NCBI RefSeq assembly: GCF_030817535.1
Contig: NZ_JAUSZL010000002.1
Location: 7,564,001-7,628,000 of the forward strand
Direction: 5' to 3'
DNA: 64,000 nt
Source of the DNA: Streptomyces sp. V3I8
GTDB taxonomy: Bacteria; Actinomycetota; Actinomycetes; Streptomycetales; Streptomycetaceae
Of this stretch, positions 35,217-43,568 are shown piece by piece. Within the stretch, counting starts at the first letter, position 1. The number at the start of each line of letters is the position of its first letter. Made by a program: the position numbers and the translations under genes. The notes beneath the pieces were generated by a model. That model saw only the letters and a program-made list of their open reading frames with translations. It had not been told where the DNA came from and did not search any database.

Positions 35217-36383
35217 ATGAACGCCACCACCACGCGCGGGAGTCTGCTCGCGGCCTTCGCCGCCGTCCTCGTCGGGGCCTCCTTCACCGCCAACAGCGTG
35301 CTCGGCCACTACCCGTACGCGGGCGGCCAGTTCCTGCGCTACGGCCTCGCCTGCCTCGTGCTCCTGGCGCTGGTCGGTCGGGGCGGCACGGCGCCCCTGC
35401 GCACGCTCACCGCGCGGCAGTGGGCGCGCCTCGCCCTGCTCGCGGCCGTCGGCATGGTCGGCTTCAACCTCGCCGTGATCGCCGCCGAACGCACGGCGGA
35501 ACCCGCGGTACCGGGTGTCTTCGTGGGATGTGCCCCGGTCGTCGTCGCCGTCCTCGTGCCCGTCCTGGAGGGTCGCCGCCCGCAACCGGTGGTCCTGTAC
35601 GGGGCGTTGTTCGTGGTCGGTGGCGCCTGCGCGGTCCAGGGCTGGGGCCGCACCGACGGGGCCGGCCTCGTCTTCTCCGGGTGCGCGCTCGTCGGGGAGG
35701 TCGGGTTCGCCGTGCTCGCCGTCCCCGTCCTGCGGCCGCTCGGACCGCGCCTGCTCTCGGCCACGGTGTGCGCTCTCGCGGCGGCCGGGTCGGCGGTGGC
35801 CGGGCCGGTCCTGGACGGCCGCGCCTGGCTGCGGATCCCGGACCCCACCGAGACGGCCGCCCTGCTGTGGCAGGCGGTGGTCGTCACGGTCGTCGGCTTC
35901 GTCTGCTGGTACATGGGCATGCAGCGCATCGGGGCGGAGCGTGCGACGCTCTTCTCCGGGCTCATCCCGGTGGCCGCGGCCTGCACGGCCCCGCTGGTCG
36001 CGACGGGCTCCTACGGGCCGGCGCAGGCCGCGGGCAGCGCCCTGGTGGGGGCCGGGGTGGTCCTCGGCTCAGGCGTGCTGCGCCGCGGGGGCCGGAGTGC
36101 GGCGGCTGCCGTCCAGGACGACGCGTGCGACCAGCGCGGGGTCGTCGTTCATCGGGACGTGCCCGCAGCCGGGCAGCCGCACCAGCCGCGCCCGGGGGAT
36201 GGCCTGCTTGGCGCGGATCCCCTGGCGGCGGACCAGGATCCGGTCCCGGGTGCCCCAGGCGATCGTGACGGGGAGACCGGGGACGTCGTCCGTGAACCGG
36301 ACGGAAGTGCCCGCCCGGAGGATCTCGGTGAATCCCTGGGCGTCGGCCAGCGCAAGGGTCTCGGCGACCACCGCCCCGGGTGA
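35217..36383 (+). CDS. EamA/DMT transporter with antisense-encoded tail
   Basis: The 388-residue frame starts with a normal ten-helix EamA transporter (residues about 1-290; GAERATLFSGLIPVAAACTA near the end of the second repeat). From about residue 290 it continues as a hydrophilic 85-residue tail lying antisense to the convergent hydrolase gene. That tail has no similarity I recognise and probably reflects loss of the original stop. It is divergent from the MocR regulator. TAGCGT (35203-35208) lies eight bases before ATG. It probably exports an amino acid or related compound. Confidence 0.85.
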   Translation: MNATTTRGSLLAAFAAVLVGASFTANSVLGHYPYAGGQFLRYGLACLVLLALVGRGGTAPLRTLTARQWARLALLAAVGMVGFNLAVIAAERTAEPAVPGVFVGCAPVVVAVLVPVLEGRRPQPVVLYGALFVVGGACAVQGWGRTDGAGLVFSGCALVGEVGFAVLAVPVLRPLGPRLLSATVCALAAAGSAVAGPVLDGRAWLRIPDPTETAALLWQAVVVTVVGFVCWYMGMQRIGAERATLFSGLIPVAAACTAPLVATGSYGPAQAAGSALVGAGVVLGSGVLRRGGRSAAAAVQDDACDQRGVVVHRDVPAAGQPHQPRPGDGLLGADPLAADQDPVPGAPGDRDGETGDVVREPDGSARPEDLGESLGVGQRKGLGDHRPG

Positions 36384-36929
36384 ACGGCGGCCCGGGCGGG
36401 CGTAGATGCTGCTGGTCAGGACCGCGCGCCCGGCCGCCGACCGCGACAGCCGCTCGACCACCGGGAGCGGCATGCCCCGCGCGGCCTGCCGCATCGCCTG
36501 CAGCAGACCGAACGCGTACCGCCGCTCGGCGGGCGACCAGAACCCGGCGGGCGCCAGCGCGGTGACGGACCGTACGAGCTTCTCGCGGCCCAGTTCCAGG
36601 GCCAGCAGCCCGCCCAGCGAGTTGCCCGCCACGTGCGGCCGGTCCAGTTCCAGCGTGTCGCACAGCGCGGCCAGCGCCGCGTTCATCGTCGCCAGGTCGT
36701 GCGGGAGCCCCTGGGGCAGCGCGGGGGACTCGCCGAAGCCGGGCAGGTCCACCGCGATCACATCCCGCTCGGCCGCCAGCAGGTCGACGACCGGGTCCCA
36801 CGCCTGCCGGTGGTGGCCTATCCCGTGCAGCAGCAGAAGCGGTTCGCCCCTGCCCACGCGCGTGTACGCGAGGGTGAGGGTCCGCGGGCCGTGAGCGGAG
36901 GTGACGCTGAAGGAGGCCGTGGCGGCCAT
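36069..36929 (-). CDS. Alpha/beta hydrolase
   Basis: A 286-residue hydrolase with the oxyanion region LLLLHGIGHHRQAWDPV, nucleophile elbow AGNSLGG (Ser about residue 101), acid Asp in AWGTRDRIL and His in GCGHVPMNDDP. It is probably an esterase or lipase-like enzyme; the substrate is unknown. ATG 36929 follows GAGGAG at good spacing. Its last 315 nt overlap the convergent EamA frame (36069-36383). Codon use here is normal for the hydrolase, so this strand is the conserved one. Confidence 0.9.
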   Translation of the reverse strand: MAATASFSVTSAHGPRTLTLAYTRVGRGEPLLLLHGIGHHRQAWDPVVDLLAAERDVIAVDLPGFGESPALPQGLPHDLATMNAALAALCDTLELDRPHVAGNSLGGLLALELGREKLVRSVTALAPAGFWSPAERRYAFGLLQAMRQAARGMPLPVVERLSRSAAGRAVLTSSIYARPGRRSPGAVVAETLALADAQGFTEILRAGTSVRFTDDVPGLPVTIAWGTRDRILVRRQGIRAKQAIPRARLVRLPGCGHVPMNDDPALVARVVLDGSRRTPAPAAQHA

Positions 36930-37287
36930 GGGCTGCTCCTCGTCCGGAACCGACTGACTCCTGGACAGCTTGTCAGCAATTACTACCGGCCGGTAGCCCC
37001 CGGGGCGGCCGCACACGTCCACCGACGCGCGACGCCGCCCGTATCGCCTGGACGCGGCCCGGTGCGGCGGGTCGGGACGGTCCCGCGACGAGACCTGTGC
37101 ACGTATGTGACGTATCGCGAACGTCGTATGAACGCTCTGCGGCAACACGCCTGTGCGGGCCGTAACGGATCGAGGATTGGTCTTGACCAAGGGTGGGGGC
37201 CGCCATATGGTCGCAGGGTTAGTGCAGGAACCTTTAATAAACAAGGGCGTTAAAAGCCGCCGGGACACGGCGATTGCGGAGGACACG
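36930..37287. other. Promoter region between hydrolase and GntR genes
   Basis: This 358-bp gap contains no gene. In-frame extension of the GntR gene into it would need rare codons (two TTA, one ATA), against coding. It holds a strong promoter/operator for the GntR gene (37176-37211). Near 37100-37131 there are repeated ACGTATGTGACGTAT-like motifs of unknown role. Confidence 0.7.
37176..37211 (+). promoter_or_regulatory. GntR promoter with dre-like operator over -35
   Basis: TTGGTCTTGACCAA (37177-37190) is a near-perfect inverted repeat of the HutC/DasR type (DasR consensus ACTGGTCTAGACCAGT). It contains the -35 hexamer TTGACC (37183-37188). A 17-nt spacer leads to the -10 TATGGT (37206-37211). 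A bound GntR-family dimer would block RNA polymerase, so autoregulation or DasR control is plausible. Confidence 0.6.
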
Positions 37288-38049
37288 GTGGGGACCACGC
37301 AGTTGGATACGGTGCCGGAGCCCAAGTACTGGCACCTCAAGACCGTGCTCAGCGAAGCACTGGACTCCGAGTTCTCGGTGGGCGAGATCCTTCCGAACGA
37401 ACGTGATCTGGCGGCCCGGTTCGGGGTGGCGAGGGCCACCCTCCGCCAGGCCCTCGAACAGCTGGAGCTGGAAGGCCGCCTGCAGCGCCGCCGCGGCGTC
37501 GGTACGACCGTGGCACCGCCCCGGATGGGCGTGGCCGTCGGATCCGAGCAGCACACCTGGCCGGGCGCGGCCGGCGACGCCTGGCAGCCCGCGGACTGCG
37601 CGACGGCGGTCCCGCCCGCGGCGGTGGCCCGGGTCCTGGAGACCGACCCCGACGAGCGGGTGCACGTCGTGCGCCGCTCCCGCGTGACGCACGGCCAGCC
37701 GGTCGCCGCCGAGCTCCTGTACGTCCCCGCCTCGTCGGTGCCCGACCTGTCCGGCATCGACGCCCCGTCCGGCACCGCACGCGCGCGTGCGGTCCTGCGG
37801 GAGCTGCAGCGCCTGGACCTGGAGGGCGAGGACCGCGCGGTGGAGCTGGGCTCGGCCCGCGCGGACGACGCGAAGGAACTGGACCGGCTGCCCGGGGCGC
37901 CCGTCCTCGTCGTCACGACCCGCTTCTTCGCCGGGGGCCGCACGGCGGCGGTCTCCGTCGCCACCTACCGCGCCGACACCTGCCGGCTGACCTTCGGTGA
38001 CACCGGCGGCGTGGAGATCCACCACGACCCGGAGCGCCGCGCCTCCTGA
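37288..38049 (+). CDS. GntR family regulator, HutC/UTRA type
   Basis: A 253-residue regulator. The winged helix (residues about 12-80: GEILPNERDLAARFGVARAT, LRQALEQLELEGRLQRRRG) is followed by a UTRA-like ligand domain (about 90-250). GTG 37288 follows GGAGG (37278-37282) with a 5-nt spacer, which settles the start. UTRA domains usually bind sugars or amino-sugar phosphates. No transporter lies beside it; it converges on a ROK-family gene, and ROK proteins also act in sugar sensing. The upstream operator resembles sites used by this subfamily. Confidence 0.9.
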   Translation: MGTTQLDTVPEPKYWHLKTVLSEALDSEFSVGEILPNERDLAARFGVARATLRQALEQLELEGRLQRRRGVGTTVAPPRMGVAVGSEQHTWPGAAGDAWQPADCATAVPPAAVARVLETDPDERVHVVRRSRVTHGQPVAAELLYVPASSVPDLSGIDAPSGTARARAVLRELQRLDLEGEDRAVELGSARADDAKELDRLPGAPVLVVTTRFFAGGRTAAVSVATYRADTCRLTFGDTGGVEIHHDPERRAS

Positions 38050-38119
38050 CCGGACCCGCCCTCGTGCACACGTCGCGTCCCGGCCTGCGGGGCGCGGCGT
38101 CCTGCTCTGCGGGCGTGGC

Positions 38120-39277
38120 TCAGCGGCGCGCCGTCACCGTGCTCTCCACCGCGAACAGCTGCTCCTCCACATGGTCCAGGGCCAGCCGCAGCGCGCCCGT
38201 CGCCACCGCCGCCTCGCCGAGGAGCGACAGCGCCACCCGCGGCGGCCGCAGACAGAAGCGGGCCAGCTCCTTGCGCAGCGGTTCCAGGACGCCGTCGAGC
38301 CCCGCCGCCCAGCCGCCGATCACGACCAGCTCGGGATCGAGGGCCAGCACGAGCGCGGCGACGTCGTGCACCAGGCGCTGTATGAAGCGCTCGACGGCCG
38401 CCAGGGCCCGCTCGTCGCCCGCACGCGCGTGCGTGAAGACCTCCGCGACCGCCTGCTCGTCGAGGGGATGCAGCGGCTCGTCGGTCGTGGACAGCAGCGT
38501 CTCCGGGGTGACCTCGCTGCCCAGCAGGTGCAGTGCGCCGATCTCACCGGCCGCGCCCCCGAACCCGCGGTGCAGCCGCCCGCCGATGAGGGATCCGGCG
38601 CCGGGGCTGAGTCCCGCCAGTACGAACACCACGTCGTCGGACTCGGTGGCCGCGCCCTTCCAGTGCTCCGCGACCGCCGCCGCGTTGGCGTCGTTCTCCA
38701 CGAGGACCGGGCACTTGAACGAGCGGCGCAGCCGTTCGCCGAGCGGCAGCCCCGTCCACTGCGGCAGCGCCGTGCTCAGGCGTACCGTGCCGTCGGCCTC
38801 GACGATGCCGGGCGTGGCCACCCCGACGGCACGCAGGGAGCCGCGCGCGACGCCGGCGCGCCGCAGCAGTTCGGCGACGGCCGTGCGCAGCCGGTCGAGC
38901 CGCTCGTCCGCGCACGCCGTCTCGCAGACGTCCTTGGCGAGCGAGCCGAGCACCCGGCCGTCCAGGTCCGACAGGAGCGCGGACACCCGGTGCGGGCCGA
39001 TCTCCAGGCCCAGCAGATGGCCCGCCTCCGCCCGGAAGCGGAACCTGCGCGCGGGCCGTCCCTGACGCCGGGCGGCACTCTCGTCGGCCGCGGTCTCGAC
39101 GACGAGCCCGCCGTCGATGAGACCCTCGACGACGCCCTCGACGGTCGGCCGGGACAACCCGGTGACCTGCGTGATCTCGGTGAGTGTCGCGAAGTCCGTG
39201 GCCCGCAGCGCGTGCAGCACCACAGCGGAGTTGATCCTCCGCAGCAGAGAGGGATCCCCGCCGGTCAACTGCCCCAA
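38120..39277 (-). CDS. ROK family transcriptional regulator
   Basis: A 385-residue NagC/XylR-type protein. The N-terminal winged helix (SLLRRINSAVVLHALRA; TGLSRPTVEGVVEGLIDG) precedes a ROK sugar-kinase-like domain with AVGVATPGIVEADG, ENDANAAAVAEHW and GAAGEIGAL. The usual zinc cluster (CxCGxxGC) of the ROK signature is absent, so sugar kinase activity is unlikely and metal binding doubtful. The TTG start is supported by GGGAGG at the right distance. It is probably a sugar-responsive repressor. No sugar transporter is adjacent in the window. Confidence 0.88.
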   Translation of the reverse strand: MGQLTGGDPSLLRRINSAVVLHALRATDFATLTEITQVTGLSRPTVEGVVEGLIDGGLVVETAADESAARRQGRPARRFRFRAEAGHLLGLEIGPHRVSALLSDLDGRVLGSLAKDVCETACADERLDRLRTAVAELLRRAGVARGSLRAVGVATPGIVEADGTVRLSTALPQWTGLPLGERLRRSFKCPVLVENDANAAAVAEHWKGAATESDDVVFVLAGLSPGAGSLIGGRLHRGFGGAAGEIGALHLLGSEVTPETLLSTTDEPLHPLDEQAVAEVFTHARAGDERALAAVERFIQRLVHDVAALVLALDPELVVIGGWAAGLDGVLEPLRKELARFCLRPPRVALSLLGEAAVATGALRLALDHVEEQLFAVESTVTARR

Positions 39278-39392
39278 CGTCCGTCCTCCCAGCTCGTGCG
39301 CGTGTCGGTTGGCCGGATCGTACTCGGCGCGGCGGGTCCCGGCGAGTGCCGGGGATCACCTGCCCGTCCCGGACGCCCGCCCAGGACCGGAA

Positions 39393-40049
39393 TCAGCCGG
39401 GTGCCACGAATCCCGACTCGTACGCCGTGATCACCGCCTGCGTGCGGTCCCGGGCACCCAGTTTCGCCAGTACGGCGCTCACGTGGGACTTCACGGTCTC
39501 GGTGCCGACCACCAGCCGCGCGGCGATCTCCGCGTTCGACAGCCCCCGGGTCATCAGCCGCAGCACCTCCGCCTCGCGCTCGGTCAGGGCCGCCCGCTCC
39601 AGCGCCGCCCGCGCCGCGGGATTGCCGTCACCGTACTCGGCGGCCAACTGCCGTAGCGAGGCCGGGAACAGCAGCGAGTCCCCCGCGGCGACCAGCCGCA
39701 CGGCGTGCACGATCTCGGCCGGCCGGGCCCGCTTCAGGAGGAAGCCGTCGGCGCCCGCGCGCAGCGCCTCGTACACGTACTCGTCGTTCTCGAAGGTCGT
39801 CACCACGAGGATCTTCGGCGGCCGGTCGACGGTCCGCAGCACCGCGCGGGTGGCCTCGATGCCGTCCATCAGCGGCATACGGACGTCCATCGCGACGACG
39901 TCGGGCCGCAGTCGCCGCACCAGCGGGATCACGGCCGCGCCGTCCGCGGCCTCCCCGACGACCTCGATGTCGGGCTGCGCCTCCAGGACGGCCCGCAGAC
40001 CGGCCCGTACGAGGGGTTCGTCGTCGACGAGGAGAACGGTGACCGGCAT
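39393..40049 (-). CDS. NarL/LuxR-type response regulator
   Basis: A 218-residue regulator. The receiver domain has the acidic pair DDE near the N-terminus, the phospho-acceptor Asp in VVAMDVRMPLMDG (about residue 54) and the conserved Thr/Lys positions. The C-terminal LuxR HTH reads LTEREAEVLRLMTRGLSNAE then TVKSHVSAVLAKLGARDR. It is read together with the kinase gene, whose stop is 14 nt upstream of this start. The divergent ABC exporter is the likely target. Confidence 0.93.
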   Translation of the reverse strand: MPVTVLLVDDEPLVRAGLRAVLEAQPDIEVVGEAADGAAVIPLVRRLRPDVVAMDVRMPLMDGIEATRAVLRTVDRPPKILVVTTFENDEYVYEALRAGADGFLLKRARPAEIVHAVRLVAAGDSLLFPASLRQLAAEYGDGNPAARAALERAALTEREAEVLRLMTRGLSNAEIAARLVVGTETVKSHVSAVLAKLGARDRTQAVITAYESGFVAPG

Positions 40050-40063
40050 CCGGCCAGCGTAGA

Positions 40064-41218
40064 TCAGCGCAGCGGCAGCTCGACGTGCACCTGCCAGTCA
40101 CCGTCGTCCGGCCCGATGAGCGCCCGGCCGCCGAGCAGCGCGGCCCGCTCGCGGATGCCCCGCACACCGCTGCCCCGGCCGGGCCCCGGCGTCCGCGCGG
40201 TCAGCGGATTGCGCACCTCCAGGCGCAGCGTCCGCTCCCCGGCCGCGACACGGATCCGGACGGGCACCGGACCGGCGTGCCGCAGCACGTTGGTGAGCGA
40301 CTCCTGGAGGATGCGGTAGCCCTCACGGGAGACCGGGCCGGGCACGGTCTCCAGGGGACCCGTCAGCTCGGCGTCGATCTTCGCCCCGGAGACGCGCGCG
40401 GACTCCATGAGCCGGTCGGCCTCCACCAGGGTCGGACGGCTGCTCGCGGGGCGCTTCGACTCGCGCAGTACACCGAGGACCCGTTCCAGGTCCTCCAGCG
40501 CGGCCCGCCCGGTGTCCTCGATGGCGAGCAGTGCCCGCTCGGTGAACTCCGGGTCCCCGGCGGTCCGCGCGGCGCCCGCCTGCACCACGGCGACCGTCAG
40601 CGCGTGGCCGATCGAGTCGTGCAGCTCACGGGCGATGCGGGTGCGCTCCAGGAGCTGCTCGGTGCGCTCCTCCAGGGCGGCGACCCGCTCGGCCGCCGAC
40701 GGTCCCAGCAGACGGCGGGCGATCACCGTGATCAGCTCACCGAGACCGACCACCGCCCCGTAGAGGGCGATCAGCGGCAGCGGCGCGAGCAGGGCGTACG
40801 CCCAGTGCGGGTGCGACACCGGCAGGAACGGGTTGTCGTCCGGCACGTAACCGGTCGAGATCCGGACCAGGTCCACGGTGATCAGGGGGAGCCAGACGCT
40901 GACGCCCGTCGCCGCCCAGCCGAACACCATGCGCGTCGCCAGCCACAGCACGGTCCGCAGCCGGTCCCGCCATGTGGCCGACGGGGCGAGTGAAATCGCG
41001 GGGTCCTGCGCGTCGCGCGTCAGCATGAACTGTGCCTGCAGACCCTCGCCCCGCCGCACGGCGGGCACCAGCCCCAGAGGGAGCACCATCAGCGCGGTCG
41101 CCCACGGCGCGGCGGGGACGACGAGGATCCACACGCTGGTGGCCAGCATGGGCACCCACAGGTGCACGAAGCGGGTGTAGGTCGTCCCGCGGGTCAGCGG
41201 ATGCAGCAGGCGGGCCAT
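40064..41218 (-). CDS. Sensor histidine kinase, HisKA_3 type
   Basis: A 384-residue kinase. The N-terminal half has four or five membrane helices with short loops; the HisKA_3 motif RIARELHDSIGHALTV holds the phospho-accepting His (about residue 201); the HATPase domain ends with NVLRHA and GRGSGVRGIRERAALLGG. The absence of a large extracellular domain is typical of kinases that sense membrane stress or a transporter's substrate. It forms an operon with the NarL-type regulator and is divergent from a two-gene ABC exporter, a frequent antibiotic-resistance layout. Confidence 0.93.
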   Translation of the reverse strand: MARLLHPLTRGTTYTRFVHLWVPMLATSVWILVVPAAPWATALMVLPLGLVPAVRRGEGLQAQFMLTRDAQDPAISLAPSATWRDRLRTVLWLATRMVFGWAATGVSVWLPLITVDLVRISTGYVPDDNPFLPVSHPHWAYALLAPLPLIALYGAVVGLGELITVIARRLLGPSAAERVAALEERTEQLLERTRIARELHDSIGHALTVAVVQAGAARTAGDPEFTERALLAIEDTGRAALEDLERVLGVLRESKRPASSRPTLVEADRLMESARVSGAKIDAELTGPLETVPGPVSREGYRILQESLTNVLRHAGPVPVRIRVAAGERTLRLEVRNPLTARTPGPGRGSGVRGIRERAALLGGRALIGPDDGDWQVHVELPLR

Positions 41219-41251
41219 CGCGTCATCGTGCCAGCAGGCACCGGCGGCGGG

Positions 41252-41293
41252 CCTCCCCCGGGCGGGGGAGACGTCCTCCCCGGGCGGGGGAGG
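41252..41293. promoter_or_regulatory. Two tandem GC-rich hairpins in divergent gap
   Basis: CTCCCCC-GGGC-GGGGGAG (41253-41270) and CCTCCCC-N5-GGGGAGG (41275-41293) are two nearly identical stem-loops separated by ACGT. They lie between the divergent kinase and ABC genes, where a regulator-binding site would be expected. The function is unproven. Confidence 0.5.
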
Positions 41294-41326
41294 CGCAAGA
41301 CCTCGTCAGACGGCGAGCCTTGGGCC

Positions 41327-42325
41327 ATGACCAGCATCGATGTCCAGGACCTCACCAAGGAGTACGGCGCCACCCGTGCCGTGGACCGGCTGACCTTCCG
41401 CGTCGAACCGGGCCGGGTCACCGGCTTCCTCGGTCCCAACGGCGCGGGCAAGTCCACCACCATGCGGCTCGTCCTCGGCCTGGACCGGCCCACGTCAGGC
41501 ACCGCCACCCTCGGCGGACGCGCCTACGTGACGTTGGAGGAGCCGCTGCGCCACGTGGGCGCCCTGCTCGACGCGCAGGCCGCCCACGGCTCACGCACCG
41601 CGCGGGACCACCTGCGGGTCCTCGCGGCGAGCAACCGCCTTCCCGAACGCCGGGTGGACGAGGTCCTGGAGGAGGCGGGCCTCGCCGCGGTGGCCCGCCA
41701 CCGCGTCAGGACGTACTCCCTGGGGATGCGACAGCGCCTGGGCATCGCCGCGGCGCTCCTCGGCGACCCGCAGGTGGTGCTGCTCGACGAGCCGTCCAAC
41801 GGGCTCGATCCCGAAGGCATCATCTGGATCAGGGAGTTGCTGCGCCGGCTCGCCCGCGAGGGCCGTACCGTGCTCGTCTCCAGCCACCTCATGAACGAGA
41901 CCGCGTCGTTCGCCGACCACCTCGTCGTCCTCGGCCGCGGCCGGCTGCTCGCCGACACACCGATGCGGGACTTCATCCACGCGCGCGTGGACCCCGCGGT
42001 GCGGGTGCGCACCACGGACGGCGCCGCCCTTCGCGACCTGCTCGCCCGGCACGGGTACGACGCCGTGGAGCGGGACGACCGGGAGGACGGGGGCGATGGT
42101 GACGAACGGTGGATCGTGCGCCACGCGCGCGTGGAGGACATCGGCCGCCTCGTCTCGGGTGCGGGCCTGCCCCTCCTCGAACTGGCGTCGGTGGAGGGCA
42201 CGCTGGAACAGGCCTACCTCGACCTGACGGCCACGGAGGCCGAGTTCGCCGCCCGGCCCCCGGCCCGGCCCGCGTCCCAGCGCCCGGCCTCACCCCCGCC
42301 CCCGACCCGTCCGCAGGAGGCCTGA
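41327..42325 (+). CDS. ABC exporter ATPase (CcmA/DrrA-like)
   Basis: The 332-residue ATPase has Walker A GPNGAGKST (about residue 38), the signature region TYSLGMRQRLGIA, Walker B VLLDEPSNGLDPEG and the switch His in SSHLMNE. The C-terminal 110 residues are a regulatory extension ending in a Pro-rich tail, as in DrrA-type drug exporters. It is paired with the permease gene 2 nt downstream and controlled in all likelihood by the divergent two-component system. ATG 41327 matches the family N-terminus; the Shine-Dalgarno is weak. Confidence 0.92.
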   Translation: MTSIDVQDLTKEYGATRAVDRLTFRVEPGRVTGFLGPNGAGKSTTMRLVLGLDRPTSGTATLGGRAYVTLEEPLRHVGALLDAQAAHGSRTARDHLRVLAASNRLPERRVDEVLEEAGLAAVARHRVRTYSLGMRQRLGIAAALLGDPQVVLLDEPSNGLDPEGIIWIRELLRRLAREGRTVLVSSHLMNETASFADHLVVLGRGRLLADTPMRDFIHARVDPAVRVRTTDGAALRDLLARHGYDAVERDDREDGGDGDERWIVRHARVEDIGRLVSGAGLPLLELASVEGTLEQAYLDLTATEAEFAARPPARPASQRPASPPPPTRPQEA

Positions 42326-42327
42326 CC

Positions 42328-43053
42328 ATGCCGTTCGCACCCGTACTCCACTCGGAATGGCTCAAGATCCGTACCCTCAGGTCGCTCGTGGCGTGTCTCG
42401 CCGCCGTCGTCCTGGTCACCGCGGTCTTTTCGGCGCTGGCCGGGCTCGACACCTCCGGGGACGTGGACCTCGACCCGCTGTTCTCGGCCTTCTTCGGAGT
42501 CAACTTCGGGCAGATCGCGGCCATCACCTTCGGCGCGCAGGCCATGTCGTCCGAGTTCCGGGGCGGCGCCCTGCGCACCTCGCTGGCCGCGGTGCCCCGC
42601 CGAGGCCGATGGTTCGCTGCGAAGGCGGTGGCCGTCGGCGCGCCCGTCCTGGTGGCCGGCCTCCTCGCCGGGTGCGTGAGCCTGGCCGCGGGCACGGCCG
42701 TCCTCGGCGACCGGGCCGGCGGGATCAGCGGGGCCGAAGGGGTGCGCGCGGTCGTGGGCTGCGGTGTCTACCTGGCGCTCATGGCCCTGTTCGCGGCCGG
42801 GCTGGCCGCACTGCTGCGCAGCGGCGTCGCCACGCTGAGCGTCCTCGTCCCCTTCCTCCTGCTGGTCTCCTTCGTGGTCGGGGACATGTCCGGGAACGCC
42901 GCCGACTTCCTGCCCGACCGCGCCGGGCAGGTGGCGCTGCACGGGACGTGGGAGGGCCTGCTCGGGCCGTGGACCGGGCTCGCGGTGACAGCGGTGTGGA
43001 CGGCGGCCGCACTCCTGGCCGGAACCCGGAGCATCCGCCGCCGGGACGCCTGA
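42328..43053 (+). CDS. ABC exporter permease
   Basis: A 241-residue membrane protein. HSEWLKIRTLRSLVACLAAV is the cytoplasmic-to-helix 1 start typical of ABC-2-type permeases, with six helices overall and the SSEFRGGALRTSLAAVPRRG coupling region between helices 2 and 3. GGAGG lies before ATG 42328. It forms an exporter with the upstream ATPase. The substrate is unknown; peptide or lipid-active antibiotics are common for this class. Confidence 0.88.
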   Translation: MPFAPVLHSEWLKIRTLRSLVACLAAVVLVTAVFSALAGLDTSGDVDLDPLFSAFFGVNFGQIAAITFGAQAMSSEFRGGALRTSLAAVPRRGRWFAAKAVAVGAPVLVAGLLAGCVSLAAGTAVLGDRAGGISGAEGVRAVVGCGVYLALMALFAAGLAALLRSGVATLSVLVPFLLLVSFVVGDMSGNAADFLPDRAGQVALHGTWEGLLGPWTGLAVTAVWTAAALLAGTRSIRRRDA

Positions 43054-43117
43054 CCCCGTACACCGTTGTCGCCCGACGGCCCGCCAAGTACCGGCGGTGA
43101 CCGCTTTACTGGACTTC

Positions 43118-43564
43118 ATGACCACTGAGCGACACCTCGCCACGATCGACGAGCTGTGCGTGCGCGACTTCCCCGCGGCGCACGGCTGGTCGGACGTCGG
43201 CGCGGGGGGACCGGGCTACCACCTGGTGGTGCTGGAGACGACACGCGGCCTCGGTCCGGGTGACCGGTCCGGCCGGGAGGAGATCGCCGGCCGGTTCGCG
43301 GCCTACCGGGAGGGCGTCGCGCGGCGGCTGGGCGAGCGGTGGGGCGAGGCGGAACCGAAGAGCCTGGACGGCGTCTTCCTGCGCTCCGAGGACCCGGACG
43401 AGCGGATACCGAAGCCGTGGGCCTACCTCAGCGCCTACGTCCGGTACGTGGACCTGTGGGAGGCCGACGGCAGCGGGCGCTGGGTCGCCGTGGGGATATC
43501 GGAGCCGGCGCAGGGCCACGAGTTCCAGCTGTTCGCGCTGGTCACGGAACTGGCCCCGCCGTGA
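43118..43564 (+). CDS. Hypothetical protein
   Basis: A soluble 148-residue protein I do not recognise. It is rich in Arg, Gly and aromatic residues (KPWAYLSAYVRYVDLWEADG; HEFQLFALVTEL) and could be an alpha/beta fold. ATG 43118 was chosen; GTG 43097 would add seven residues including a TTA codon, rare in this genome. It is probably independent, 64 nt after the ABC permease, and converges on mug. Confidence 0.7.
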   Translation: MTTERHLATIDELCVRDFPAAHGWSDVGAGGPGYHLVVLETTRGLGPGDRSGREEIAGRFAAYREGVARRLGERWGEAEPKSLDGVFLRSEDPDERIPKPWAYLSAYVRYVDLWEADGSGRWVAVGISEPAQGHEFQLFALVTELAPP

Positions 43565-43568
43565 CGGG

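Noticed and set aside
37153..37287. Upstream extension of the GntR gene
   Set aside because: It would encode rare TTA and ATA codons and run through a clear promoter and operator; the GGAGG site fixes GTG 37288.
43097..43117. GTG start for the hypothetical gene giving a TTA codon and bldA control
   Set aside because: No ribosome-binding site supports GTG 43097, and ATG 43118 is as good; the TTA codon then falls outside the gene.
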